Below are positions 41,943-50,773 of a DNA stretch of 64,000 bases, one piece after another. Source of the DNA: Bacillus sp. T33-2 (GTDB lineage Bacteria; Bacillota; Bacilli; Bacillales; Cytobacillaceae); assembly GCF_002860205.1 (NCBI RefSeq), contig NZ_PGVB01000021.1, forward strand, positions 1 to 64,000, read 5' to 3'. Made by a program: the position numbers and the translations under genes. The notes under the pieces are model-generated. The model saw only the letters and a list, made by a program, of their open reading frames with translations, had not been told where the DNA came from and ran no database searches. Each line of letters opens with the position of its first letter. Position 1 is the stretch's first letter.

Positions 41943-42758
41943 ATGAGGAGGGCTTTGACGATCGCCGGCTCCGACAGTGGAGGCGGTGCAGGCATTCAGG
42001 CAGACATTAAAACTTTTCAGGAATTGGACGTATTCGGAATGTCGGCGATTACCGCGGTGACCGCCCAGAACACACAGGGGGTAAATGCAGTCTATCCAAT
42101 GGCGGCAGATGCTGTTGGAAAACAGATTGAAGCCATAGGGGAAGATATCGGTACTGATGCATTAAAAACCGGGATGCTTTTCAATGCGGAAATCATCAGG
42201 ACTGTTTCAGAAAAAATTAAAGACTATGGATGGACAAATGTCGTAGTTGACCCGGTCATGATTGCGAAAGGGGGCGCTTCATTATTGCAGACGGAAGCCA
42301 TTTCAGCATTAAAACGTGATTTACTGCCCTTGGCGTTCATCATAACCCCCAATATTCCCGAAGCTGAAGTCCTCACAGGGCTGACGATAAAAACTGCGGC
42401 GGATAAAAAAGAAGCTGCCAAAACACTTGCAAATTTCGGGGTAAAGAATGTAGTGATAAAGGGCGGACACGATGATGATAGCGCTGAATCAGCCGATTTA
42501 TTATTTGAAGGAAATGAGTTCATCACTTTTCGGAGCAGCAGGGTGGATACAAAAAATACACACGGCACTGGATGCACATTTTCCTCAGCGATTACAGCTG
42601 AGCTCGCAAAGGGCTCGTCTGTAAAGGATGCCGTCTCAAAAGCAAAAAGGTTTATTCAGGCTGCTATTGAAAACCAGGTCCAGATCGGTTCCGGGCATGG
42701 GCCCACAAACCATTGGGCCTATAGGAGAAAGAGCCTCGAAAAAGGGCAGGCAAAGTGA
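41943..42758 (+). CDS. thiD: Hydroxymethylpyrimidine (phosphate) kinase ThiD
   Basis: A 271-residue ribokinase-family kinase converting HMP to HMP-P and [29 protein letters not shown] (about 4-27) and the [13 protein letters not shown] motif are diagnostic; [13 protein letters not shown] and the C-terminal [20 protein letters not shown] (about 206-225) provide the catalytic site. AAGGAGGTAGAGCC precedes the ATG, 12 bp after thiM. It overlaps thiE by one base. Confidence 0.95.
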   Translation: MRRALTIAGSDSGGGAGIQADIKTFQELDVFGMSAITAVTAQNTQGVNAVYPMAADAVGKQIEAIGEDIGTDALKTGMLFNAEIIRTVSEKIKDYGWTNVVVDPVMIAKGGASLLQTEAISALKRDLLPLAFIITPNIPEAEVLTGLTIKTAADKKEAAKTLANFGVKNVVIKGGHDDDSAESADLLFEGNEFITFRSSRVDTKNTHGTGCTFSSAITAELAKGSSVKDAVSKAKRFIQAAIENQVQIGSGHGPTNHWAYRRKSLEKGQAK

Positions 42759-43417
42759 TGGGAAGAATGAGCAGGGAAGCGTTGAGACAAGCAATTAAGT
42801 TATATTTTATTATGGGCAGTGCAAATTGCACGAAAAAGCCGGCTGATGTTCTTAATGAAGCGATACGGGGCGGCATCACCCTTTTTCAGTTCAGGGAAAA
42901 AGGAGAGGGCGCGGTGCATGGTGACGCTAAAGTTGCGTTGGCAAAGGAATTGAATGGCATTTGTAATGAGAACAGGATACCGTTCATTGTAAATGATGAT
43001 ATTGAACTAGCGATCTTGATAGGGGCTGACGGTGTCCATATCGGGCAGGAGGACGAGCCGGCACAAAAAGTAAGGGAAAAGATTGGCGATAAAATCCTCG
43101 GTGTCTCCGTCCATTCTTATCACGAAGGGCTGATAGCAATTGAAGCAGGGGCAGACTATTTCGGACTTGGCCCGATTTTTCCAACCAGTACAAAAACCGA
43201 TGCCACAGCTGTTCAGGGTGTTTCACTTATTCAGGAATTCCGCGGGAAGGGTTTAAAGATTCCAATAGTGGGGATCGGAGGGATCACCGAATATAACGCC
43301 CGGAGTGTAATAGAAGCCGGTGCAGATGGCGTCTCAGTCATCACGGCTATCAGCAAAGCACCGTCAGCATTTGAAGCGGCACAGAAATTAAGGAGAGCTA
43401 CTGAATTTCAATTTTGA
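42758..43417 (+). CDS. thiE: Thiamine phosphate synthase ThiE
   Basis: A 219-residue TIM-barrel enzyme joining HMP-PP and thiazole phosphate. [12 protein letters not shown] (about 43-54) binds the pyrophosphate; [26 protein letters not shown] (about 75-100) and [34 protein letters not shown] are standard; [28 protein letters not shown] (about 168-195) is the phosphate-binding C-terminus. The ATG at 42758 forms TGATG with the thiD stop. The operon has ThiM, ThiD and ThiE only, so it is a salvage/coupling set without ThiC or ThiG. The hairpin array starts 36 bp after its stop. Confidence 0.95.
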   Translation: MGRMSREALRQAIKLYFIMGSANCTKKPADVLNEAIRGGITLFQFREKGEGAVHGDAKVALAKELNGICNENRIPFIVNDDIELAILIGADGVHIGQEDEPAQKVREKIGDKILGVSVHSYHEGLIAIEAGADYFGLGPIFPTSTKTDATAVQGVSLIQEFRGKGLKIPIVGIGGITEYNARSVIEAGADGVSVITAISKAPSAFEAAQKLRRATEFQF

Positions 43418-43452
43418 AGTGACATGGAGGAATGGATAACTGTGTTGCCTTT

Positions 43453-44010
43453 ATGATGGACAGTTTTTCTTTTTACTCGGGGACCGATATGATGGACAGT
43501 TTTTCTTTTTACTCGGGGACCGATATGATGGACACTTTTTACTTTTCACAAGGCCATTTTGTCCATCATAACCAATATGATGGACAGTTTTTACTTTCAC
43601 CACGGCCACATTGTCCATCATAACCAATATGATGGACAGTTTTTACTTTCACCACGGCCACATTGTCCATCATAACCAAAATGATGGACAGTTTTTACTT
43701 TCACCACGGCCACATTGTCCATCATAACCAAAATGATGGACACTTTTTACTTTTCACAAGGCCATTTTGTCCATCATAACCAATATGATGGACAGTTTTT
43801 ACTTTTCACAAGGCCATTTTGTCCATCATAACCAATATGATGGACAGTTTTTACTTTTCACAAGGCCATTTTGTCCATCATAACCGATATGATGGACAGT
43901 TTTTACTTTCACCATGGCCACACTGTCCATCATAACCAATATGATGGACAGTATGACCTTTTACCGGGGGACTTTGTCCATCATACCATTATGATGGACA
44001 GTTTACCTAT
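43453..44010 (+). repeat. Tandem array of hairpin/terminator-like units
   Basis: Twelve heads ATGATGGACA occur, the first two 36 bp apart and most others exactly 52 bp (43525, 43577, 43629, 43681, 43733, 43785, 43837, 43889, then 43941 and 43991). Nine units end in TGTCCATCAT. The tail of one unit and head of the next form an 11-bp stem TGTCCATCATA / TATGATGGACA with loop ACCAA, or a 10-bp stem where the loop is AACCAAA. Each stem is followed by GTTTTTAC, like an intrinsic terminator on the plus strand. Loop and inter-hairpin spacer vary (ACAAGGCCATTT, CCACGGCCACAT). It fills the gap between the convergent thi and importer operons; no coding capacity. Confidence 0.9.
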
Positions 44011-44037
44011 TTAACTAGGGATTATCCCCTTCACAAC

Positions 44038-44874
44038 CTATTTTACAAATCTCCGTGATTTTTCAGATACATAATCTGCGATGGTAACGAGAATCAGGTA
44101 ACAAATCAGTATCAGGCTGATTTCCGTGTGATGGAAGAAGCTCATGCTAAGCTTGAATTGATGGCCGAGACCGCCAGCTCCGACAAATCCGACGACGATT
44201 GTCGTCCGCATGATCACTTCCCAGCGATACAGGATATAGCTCAAGAATTGCGGCAGAACCGCAGGAAGCACTCCATATAAAAGGATCTGCGCACGGCCCG
44301 CACCACTTGCTGCTAGGTTGCGTATTGGCCTTGAATCCAGGTCCTCGATGACCTCTGCACAAAGCTTGCCGAGAATCCCGAAGTTATGCAGTGCCAGGGC
44401 AACCGCACCAGGCAGGATGCCCGGCTTAAAAATAAATATGATGATCATCGCCCAGACAAGTTCCGGAATTGCGCGGCTGAAAATATAGGAAACACGCACA
44501 ACCCCGAATGAAATCCAGCGATACCATTTCTTTGACAGGGTGAGAGAGCCTTCCGCGACATTGCGGGCTGCGGGAATAACGGTCAGAAACATGGTCATTG
44601 TCGCAAAACCGATCGCCATGATGCTCATTTGCAGTGTTTCAGCAGTAAGCTTTGCGGCATGCTCCCAGCTATCCTTTTGCAGGAAGGCAGGGTCTTTTTC
44701 ACCGACCCCAAAAAGCCCTTTGAAGAACTTCCCGGCATACTCCAGGTTATTCTGGCTGAATAGTTCAGTAATGCTTGCTTTCTCAATTCCGATAATAAAA
44801 AACCATGAACCTGCTGTTAACAAGATGGCAAACAGGATTGAAAACTGTACAAAAGTAAATTTGCGCTTTTTCAT
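44038..44874 (-). CDS. PhnE-type ABC transporter permease (second copy)
   Basis: A 278-residue permease of the phosphonate-transporter PhnE family with about six helices. The cytoplasmic EAA-type loop is NLAASGAGRAQILLYGVLPAVLPQFLSYILYRWEVIMRTTIVVGFVGAGGLGHQFKLSMSFFHH (about 190-252). The start is ATG 44874, which overlaps the stop of the upstream permease as ATGA, with CGAAGGAGGCTCACTGC ahead; ATG 44907 in the same frame is rejected. It is the last gene of a four-gene minus-strand operon. Confidence 0.88.
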   Translation of the reverse strand: MKKRKFTFVQFSILFAILLTAGSWFFIIGIEKASITELFSQNNLEYAGKFFKGLFGVGEKDPAFLQKDSWEHAAKLTAETLQMSIMAIGFATMTMFLTVIPAARNVAEGSLTLSKKWYRWISFGVVRVSYIFSRAIPELVWAMIIIFIFKPGILPGAVALALHNFGILGKLCAEVIEDLDSRPIRNLAASGAGRAQILLYGVLPAVLPQFLSYILYRWEVIMRTTIVVGFVGAGGLGHQFKLSMSFFHHTEISLILICYLILVTIADYVSEKSRRFVK

Positions 44875-45671
44875 GCAGTGAGCCTCCTTCGCAGGAGACT
44901 GCTCCAATAGTCAATGAATACGACCAGAGCAATCAAAAAGAACATAAAGGTCCATACCTCAGAATATTGAAGGTCATCAAGTGACAGCTGGATCTGGTAG
45001 CCAAGGCCGCCCAGCCCGATGAAACTCATGATAGCGGACGACCTGACCGCACATTCAAACCGGTACATCGAATAGCTGATAATGCCGGACCTCACCTGAG
45101 GGAGATAACCATACAGAAGAAGCTGCAGCTTCGAAGCCCCGGAAGCACGAAGGGCTTTTACTGGTTCTTCCGGAGCATCATTCAGCATATCTGCAAAAAT
45201 TCTTCCCAGTATGCCGCCATATGGTATAGCAAGAGCGAAAACGGCCGCATAGGGAGACAGTCCAAAAGACGCCACAAACAGCCAGGCCCATACAAGTTCA
45301 TGAATGGCCCTCATAAAACCAAGCAGGCCTCTGAATGTTCCCTTTACAACGAACCTCGATCTGCTTCCTGAAGCAAGGACCCCTGACGCCATGATTCCAA
45401 GGAAGAATGCCAGGGCAAGCGCCAGGCTCATTCCAGCTGTCGCATACGCAAGGGTGATCCAGGAAGATTCGATTGCCAGTTTAAGAATGTCAGCTGACAG
45501 ATCGGGGCGGAACAACGCTTCAAAAATTTGTGCTGCTGCATGCAGCCCGCCAGCATGAAGCAAATCCGCATTCCAATTGACAGCAAACAAACTCCAAATG
45601 AACACCAGGAACAAAAATAGAGAAAGAATCTTTCTTTTATGAAGGCCGTTCGAAACCTTAATTCTGCCCAT
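44871..45671 (-). CDS. PhnE-type ABC transporter permease (first copy)
   Basis: A 266-residue permease homologous to the next gene. ALRASGASKLQLLLYGYLPQVRSGIISYSMYRFECAVRSSAIMSFIGLGGLGYQIQLSLDDLQYSEVW is the conserved C-terminal region containing the EAA loop. Two separate PhnE-like permeases suggest a heterodimeric channel. The start codon directly follows the phnC-like stop (TAAATG). The substrate is set by the binding protein: phosphonate, phosphite or, as argued there, selenium oxyanion. Confidence 0.88.
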   Translation of the reverse strand: MGRIKVSNGLHKRKILSLFLFLVFIWSLFAVNWNADLLHAGGLHAAAQIFEALFRPDLSADILKLAIESSWITLAYATAGMSLALALAFFLGIMASGVLASGSRSRFVVKGTFRGLLGFMRAIHELVWAWLFVASFGLSPYAAVFALAIPYGGILGRIFADMLNDAPEEPVKALRASGASKLQLLLYGYLPQVRSGIISYSMYRFECAVRSSAIMSFIGLGGLGYQIQLSLDDLQYSEVWTFMFFLIALVVFIDYWSSLLRRRLTA

Positions 45672-46424
45672 TTAAGACATCCCCTTTAGCTGATACAGGT
45701 TCCTAAGCTGTTCGTCCGTAACCTCTTCAGCGGGCATGTCGAAAAAGATTTCTCCGTTTTTCAGGGCAATCAGCCTTGTAAAATATTTTTTCGCATATTC
45801 CACCGAATGGAGGGATGCAATCAAAGTCTGTTTTTCTTCCTTTACCAATGTTGTAAGCATTGACAGGATATCCTCTGCACGGGATGGATCCAGGGATGCG
45901 ACAGGTTCATCTGCAAGGATGATTTCCGGTTCTTGGACTAACAGCCGTGCCATTGCAACTCGCTGCTGTTCGCCTCCGGACAGGTTCGATGTCTGCTCAT
46001 GCAGTTTTTCCTCAAGGCCCACCCTGGCGAGCGAGTGCACAGCCAGCTCTTTTTCCTGGGGGACGAGAAGGGAAAGGAGGGATTTGAAAAAACCCCAGTC
46101 GGAGAGTCGTCCTGCAAGCACGTTATGGATGACCGGAAGCTGGCCGACCAGGTCGAACTGCTGTCTGATGATGCCGATTTTTTTGGCACGGCTTTTTTGA
46201 TCCTTGTATTGGCCGATAGGTTTACCGTCTATCCACACTTCGCCTTGATCCGGTGCCACAATGGCAGACATGATATTTAGCAGGGTGGTTTTCCCCGCGC
46301 CGCTAGGTCCGATCAGGGCGACCTGCTCACCTTTTTTTACAACAAAAGAAAGGGAAGATAATGCTATCTTCCGCTCAAAAGTTTTAGATATATTATTCAG
46401 TTTAATAATTTCCTTTGAGGACAT
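45672..46424 (-). CDS. PhnC-type ABC transporter ATPase
   Basis: A 250-residue ABC ATPase. Walker A GPSGAGKTTLL (about 38-48), Q-loop IIRQQFDLVGQLPVIHNVLAGRL typical of PhnC, signature LSGGEQQRVAMARLLVQ, Walker B IILADEPVASLDPS and H-loop SLHSVEYA are complete. It powers the two PhnE permeases. TAGGTGACATGA precedes the ATG; the phnD-like gene ends 9 bp upstream on the same strand. Confidence 0.9.
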   Translation of the reverse strand: MSSKEIIKLNNISKTFERKIALSSLSFVVKKGEQVALIGPSGAGKTTLLNIMSAIVAPDQGEVWIDGKPIGQYKDQKSRAKKIGIIRQQFDLVGQLPVIHNVLAGRLSDWGFFKSLLSLLVPQEKELAVHSLARVGLEEKLHEQTSNLSGGEQQRVAMARLLVQEPEIILADEPVASLDPSRAEDILSMLTTLVKEEKQTLIASLHSVEYAKKYFTRLIALKNGEIFFDMPAEEVTDEQLRNLYQLKGMS

Positions 46425-46433
46425 TCATGTCAC

Positions 46434-47321
46434 CTACTTGATGATCTTTAATTCCTTTGCGACCTTTTCGATCGACTTATAGTTGTCATTGTTGGTTTCA
46501 ATAAATTTATCTGTCTGGAGCAGCTTCATGACCTCATTGTCTTCAGCTTTCATCGAAAGGATCGCGTCCGTCACTTTTTTCTTCGTGTCGCCATCGACCT
46601 TGTTGATCGTCCAGTTGTAGTCAAAGTATTCAGGAGTGGTATAGAAAACTTTCACCTTATTCACATCAACTTTGCCTTCCTTGACAGTTGCTTCCCAGAC
46701 AGAAATATTCAAGGCACCTGTCTGGAACGCCCCTGATTCAACGAGCTTGTATGTTTTGTCGTGTGAACCTGAATAGTTTGGCACGCCGTCAAGGTCTTTA
46801 TCAGGATTGACGCCGGATTCCATCATAAAATACCGGGGCATTAAATGGCCGGATGTTGAGCTTTCACTTCCAAAGGTGAAGGTTTTTCCTTTTAACTCTT
46901 CCAAGCTATTTATCTCAAGATCTTTCTGGGCAATAAAAACGGATTTGAATTGCTCGTCAATCGGTCTCTGGGCGATTGCTTCAGCCTCAGGCACAAGGCT
47001 TCGCGCCTGGACACCAGTGAGGCCGCCAAACCATGCAAGCTGAATTTCGCCGCGCTCAAAAGCAGTAACGAGGGCGGCGTAATCTACAGAAGGAATATAC
47101 TCAACCTTAAGCCCGGTTTTTTCGCCGAGGTCTTTTGCGAAGTGTTCCATGCTCCTGTTCAGGTCTGCCGCATTCTGGTCGGGAATGGCACCAATCTTTA
47201 ACGTTTCTTGCTTTTTAGGTTCCTTATTGTCTTCGCTGGCGTTATCCTCCTGGTTTCCGGAACACGCCGCAATCGTAAAGATCACGAGCATGGCCAACAA
47301 GGTGGCGAAATATTTTTTCAT
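46434..47321 (-). CDS. PhnD-family binding lipoprotein, candidate selenate/selenium importer component
   Basis: A 295-residue lipoprotein: signal MKKYFATLLAMLVIFTIAAC with lipobox IAAC. LKIGAIPDQNAADLNRSMEHFAKDLGEKTGLKVEYIPSVDYAALVTAFERGEIQLAWFGGLTGVQAR is the PhnD-like first lobe; FTFGSESSTSGHLMPRYFMMESG follows. The LAWFGGLTGVQAR and FGS-x-STSG-x-LMP stretches are, as I recall, those of the subfamily annotated as putative selenate ABC transporter binding protein rather than classic PhnD. This fits the selD and selenoprotein genes 11 kb away, and no C-P lyase or phosphonatase gene is adjacent. Alternatives: phosphonate, phosphite or hypophosphite. First gene of its operon. Confidence 0.72.
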   Translation of the reverse strand: MKKYFATLLAMLVIFTIAACSGNQEDNASEDNKEPKKQETLKIGAIPDQNAADLNRSMEHFAKDLGEKTGLKVEYIPSVDYAALVTAFERGEIQLAWFGGLTGVQARSLVPEAEAIAQRPIDEQFKSVFIAQKDLEINSLEELKGKTFTFGSESSTSGHLMPRYFMMESGVNPDKDLDGVPNYSGSHDKTYKLVESGAFQTGALNISVWEATVKEGKVDVNKVKVFYTTPEYFDYNWTINKVDGDTKKKVTDAILSMKAEDNEVMKLLQTDKFIETNNDNYKSIEKVAKELKIIK

Positions 47322-47429
47322 GGATGCATCTCCTTTTTATATGAACTCCTTCCCCAATTTTACATTTGTCCGGGAATAAAACAATTCATTTAATCGATGA
47401 AAAAGATAAGAACCTATTGATAATTTCAA

Positions 47430-47468
47430 TAAAAAGAAAACCTGACAGAATGTGTGCAGGTTCTCCCG
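47430..47468 (-). terminator. Terminator of the ABC-F gene
   Basis: On the minus strand, GAACCTG / CAGGTTT stem followed by TCTTTTT, just after the ABC-F stop. Confidence 0.72.
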
Positions 47469-47479
47469 TATTTTTGTAT

Positions 47480-49039
47480 TTACGCTTCAATGGACTTTCC
47501 AGCCCATTCCTCTACGTTCCAGACCTTCGTTACCCAGTCCTCATAGAAATCAGGTTCGTGGCTGACAAGGACAATCGTGCCCTTATAGGCTTTTAAGGCC
47601 CGCTTAAGTTCGGCTTTTGCTGTAATGTCAAGGTGGTTGGTCGGCTCATCGAAAAGGAGCCAATTGCTTTCGTTCATCAACAGCTTGCACAGGCGGACTT
47701 TCGCTTGCTCGCCTCCGCTCAGCTGGTTCAACGGACGGGAAATGTGTTCGTTTTTCAGCCCGCATCGTGCAAGTGCCGCACGCACCTGGTGCTGATCAAG
47801 TGAAGGGAAGGCGTTCCAGACATCATCAATCGGCGTGATGCCTTCAGCTTTTACTTCCTGTTCAAAATAAGACGGGAAGAGGAAATCCCCGCGCTCAATT
47901 TTGCCGTTTAGCGGCTGTATTTTTCCAAGCATCGTTTTTAAAAGCGTCGATTTTCCAACACCGTTGCAGCCGACTATCGCGATTTTTTCACCGCGTTCTA
48001 TCGTGATTGACATTTTCGGCAGCAGTGGATGGGTATATCCAATCTCAAAATCCGTGCCTTCAAATACGTAGCGGCTGCTTGAACGGGACTCCTTAAATTC
48101 GAACGTTGGCTTCATTGCAGTTTCCGGACGGTCGATCCGCTCCATGCGGTCAAGCTGCTTTTGGCGGCTTTTTGCACGGCCGGTAGTAGAGTATCGGGCT
48201 TTATTTTTAGCGATGAAATCTTCCTGCTTCTTGATGAATTCCTTCTGTTTCTCGTACGCATTGATATGCTGGTTTTTATTGATCTCTGCCAGCTCCAGGA
48301 ATTTTTCATAGCTTGCCGTATACCGCGTCAGCTTGGAAAATTCCAGCTGGAAAATCACGTTTGAAACCTGGTTCATGAATTCAGTATCGTGAGAGATTAA
48401 CAGGAACGCATAAGGATATTCTTTTAAATAGCCGGACAGCCAGCGGATATGTTCGACGTCAAGATAGTTCGTCGGCTCATCGAGCAGCAGGACTTTTGGC
48501 TGCTCAAGTAATAGCTTTGCAAGCAGGACTTTTGTGCGCTGACCGCCGCTCAATGCTGAAACGTCCCGCTCAAGCCCGATCGCGTCAAGCCCAAGCCCGC
48601 GCGCGGCTTCTTCAACTTTTATGTCGAGCGAGTAAAATCCGCCTGCATCAAGCTCGTCCTGGATTTCACCCATTTTCTCCAGCAGCACTTCAAGCTCTTC
48701 AGGAGTGGCTTCCGCCATTTTTGCCGTCACTTCGTTTAGCTCTTCTTCCTTTCTAAACAAGGGAAGGAAGGCATCCCTCAGGATGTCACGGATCGATTTT
48801 CCCGGAGTCAGGACGGTGTGCTGGTCAAGGTAGCCGTAATGGGTGCCCGGGGTCCATTCGACCTTTCCTGAGTCATGGATTAACTGCCCAGTGATAATAT
48901 TCATCAATGTCGATTTTCCGACACCGTTGGCACCTACAAGGCCGACATGGTCTTCGGCGAGCAAACGGAAGGTAACATCCTTAAACAATGTCCGGTCCCC
49001 AAATGTATGGCTTAAGTTTTCAACTGTCAATAAACTCAT
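47480..49039 (-). CDS. ABC-F family ATPase (YfmM-like)
   Basis: A 519-residue soluble protein with two ABC domains and no membrane segment, the architecture of ABC-F ribosome-associated translation factors. Domain 1 has GANGVGKSTLMN (about 35-46), LSGGQRTKVLLAKLLL and VLLLDEPTNYLD; domain 2 has GCNGVGKSTLLKT, LSGGEQAKVRLCKLLM and WLLFDEPTNHLD. The P-site tRNA interaction linker between them is charged and helical (KNQHINAYEKQKEFIKKQEDFIAKNKARYSTTGRAKSRQKQLD, described by position about 250-293). The sequence and length agree with B. subtilis YfmM. A specific antibiotic-resistance role cannot be assigned. Monocistronic. Confidence 0.92.
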   Translation of the reverse strand: MSLLTVENLSHTFGDRTLFKDVTFRLLAEDHVGLVGANGVGKSTLMNIITGQLIHDSGKVEWTPGTHYGYLDQHTVLTPGKSIRDILRDAFLPLFRKEEELNEVTAKMAEATPEELEVLLEKMGEIQDELDAGGFYSLDIKVEEAARGLGLDAIGLERDVSALSGGQRTKVLLAKLLLEQPKVLLLDEPTNYLDVEHIRWLSGYLKEYPYAFLLISHDTEFMNQVSNVIFQLEFSKLTRYTASYEKFLELAEINKNQHINAYEKQKEFIKKQEDFIAKNKARYSTTGRAKSRQKQLDRMERIDRPETAMKPTFEFKESRSSSRYVFEGTDFEIGYTHPLLPKMSITIERGEKIAIVGCNGVGKSTLLKTMLGKIQPLNGKIERGDFLFPSYFEQEVKAEGITPIDDVWNAFPSLDQHQVRAALARCGLKNEHISRPLNQLSGGEQAKVRLCKLLMNESNWLLFDEPTNHLDITAKAELKRALKAYKGTIVLVSHEPDFYEDWVTKVWNVEEWAGKSIEA

Positions 49040-49217
49040 TTATGATAACCTCGCTAAGTGTTAAAAGTAGTTTTTAAAAAATACACTCATTATTGGATTT
49101 TACTAAATTCACGCGCTTTCGACCAGTTTTTTTCACTGGGAAATTGTTGGGGTGACGTGGACTTTCTGATAAACTAAACAGAGACATAATGACTTAAAAT
49201 GGGGAGCTGTGTTATAT

Positions 49218-50417
49218 ATGCAAAACAAACTGTACTATCACGACCCATATTTAACATCCTTTACAGCAACTGTAGTAAAACAGCAACAGGAGGAAGACGG
49301 CCGGATATATGCAGTCTTAAGTGCAACTGCTTTCTATCCGACTGGCGGCGGCCAGCCGCATGACACTGGCACCATTAATGGCGTCAAAGTTATCGGGGTT
49401 GAAGAAATCGACGGGGAAATCCGGCATTATCTTGACTCACAGCTGTCGGAAACCGAGGGAAAAGCGACGGGGGAGATCAATTGGAAAAGACGCTTTGACC
49501 ATATGCAGCAGCATGCTGGCCAGCATATTTTATCGGCCGCCTTTGAAAGGCTGCTTGGCTGCCAAACAATAAGCTTTCATCTTGGCAAAGAAACATTGAC
49601 GATTGATTTGGACATCGAGGAATTGGCTGTGGAAGATGCTGAAAAGGTGGAAAAGCTGGCTAACGAAATCATCTTGGAAAACCGCCCGATTGAAACGAAA
49701 TGGGTGACGGCCGGACAATTATCGGCCTATCCCTTGCGAAAACAGCCGTCCGTAACTGAAAATATCCGCCTCGTCATTATCCCGGATTTCGATTACAATG
49801 GCTGTGGGGGAACGCATCCTCGTGCCACTGGCCAAGTGGCTTCAATTAAACTATTGGATTGGGAGAGGCAGAAGAAAAAGGTTCGTGTCCAGTTTGTTTG
49901 CGGCAGCCGTGTATTGGAGCAGCTTGACAGGAAGCACCGGATACTCCGGGAGCTAGGCCCCCTTTTAAATTCACCTGAGCAGGACATGCCTGGGGTTCTG
50001 GAACAGCTCTTACATAGCAAAAAGGAAACTGAAAAGTCGCTTGAAGCGGCACAGGACAGATTGCTCCAATTTGAGGCCCGGGAGTTGCTCGGGACGGATG
50101 AAAAACTGGTCGGCAAGGTTTTTAATAACCGGACAGTGCAGGAGCTTCAGAATCTGGCAAGGCTCGTTACCGCCGGTGCTGATGATGTAACTGTCTATTT
50201 TGTTTCGGAAATGGATGGCCGCCTGCAGTTTGTCTGCGCAAGGGGTAAAGCCGCACCCGGCAGCATGAAGAAGCTGGTGGGACAAGTCCTTCCGTTAATC
50301 AACGGGAAAGGCGGAGGCAACGATTCATTTGCTCAAGGCGGCGGGGCAACCGTTATGGACGGGCAACAATTTCTTAAGCAAATTCTGTCACAACATGAGC
50401 AACTAACGACGGTGTAA
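49218..50417 (+). CDS. Alanyl-tRNA editing protein (AlaX with DHHA1 domain)
   Basis: A 399-residue free-standing editing protein. The N-terminal domain begins LYYHDPYLTSFTATVV and shows FYPTGGGQPHDTG. The HxxxH zinc motif is in HMQQHAGQHILSAAFERL (about 98-115) and the CxxxH partner in YNGCGGTHPRATGQV (about 196-210). The C-terminal DHHA1 domain ends GQVLPLINGKGGGNDSFAQGGG, as in alanyl-tRNA synthetase. It hydrolyses Ser- or Gly-mischarged tRNA-Ala. The ATG at 49218 has GGGGAG eleven bases upstream; GTG 49209 is an alternative. The T-box of proS begins about 95 bp after the stop. Confidence 0.92.
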   Translation: MQNKLYYHDPYLTSFTATVVKQQQEEDGRIYAVLSATAFYPTGGGQPHDTGTINGVKVIGVEEIDGEIRHYLDSQLSETEGKATGEINWKRRFDHMQQHAGQHILSAAFERLLGCQTISFHLGKETLTIDLDIEELAVEDAEKVEKLANEIILENRPIETKWVTAGQLSAYPLRKQPSVTENIRLVIIPDFDYNGCGGTHPRATGQVASIKLLDWERQKKKVRVQFVCGSRVLEQLDRKHRILRELGPLLNSPEQDMPGVLEQLLHSKKETEKSLEAAQDRLLQFEARELLGTDEKLVGKVFNNRTVQELQNLARLVTAGADDVTVYFVSEMDGRLQFVCARGKAAPGSMKKLVGQVLPLINGKGGGNDSFAQGGGATVMDGQQFLKQILSQHEQLTTV

Positions 50418-50511
50418 CCCATAGCGTTTTCCAGTAATAACACATAACAAGTACAAATATTGACATTAAATGCTACTCTTTGTATAATTTTCAAAAACAC
50501 AAGTTGAAACA

Positions 50512-50740
50512 ATGACGAGGATCAGTAGATTGGTGCATGTCTTTGCCAGAGAGGGAGCCGCAAGCTGGAAGGTTCCCATTGACAGCCAGTTGAACCTGCC
50601 TCCGAGTTCTGGATCGGACGTTTGTGAAGATCTCTGCGGATCATTTCCGTTATCATGTCAAAGAGTGCAGGGCCATGCCCTGCAAATTAGGGTGGTACCG
50701 CCAGGCCATGGTCCCTTTTTTATGGGATCGTGGTTTTTTT
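50512..50740 (+). ncRNA. T-box leader of the prolyl-tRNA synthetase gene
   Basis: A typical T-box leader: stem I region from ATGACGAGGATCAGTAG to the GGATCGG segment, containing GAACCTGCCTCC with CCT (Pro) codons at a plausible specifier position. The conserved T-box AGGGTGGTACCGCC lies at 50689-50702. A terminator follows with arms CCATGGTCCC / GGGATCGTGG (two G-T pairs) and a seven-T run (about 50704-50740). Uncharged tRNA-Pro should stabilise the antiterminator. Specifier identity is inferred from the downstream gene. Confidence 0.93.
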
Positions 50741-50773
50741 ATTTGTCCAAAAATTTCAATCCGAGGTGCAGAA

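Noticed and set aside
43432-43623. 63-codon frame (MDNCVAFMMDSFSFYSG) entering the hairpin array
   Set aside because: GGAGG is only one base from the ATG and the frame is a translation of the repeat; the array is better explained as RNA/DNA structure.
43453-44010. CRISPR array
   Set aside because: The repeats are directly adjacent units whose spacers are near-identical, so there are no unique spacers, and no cas genes are present.
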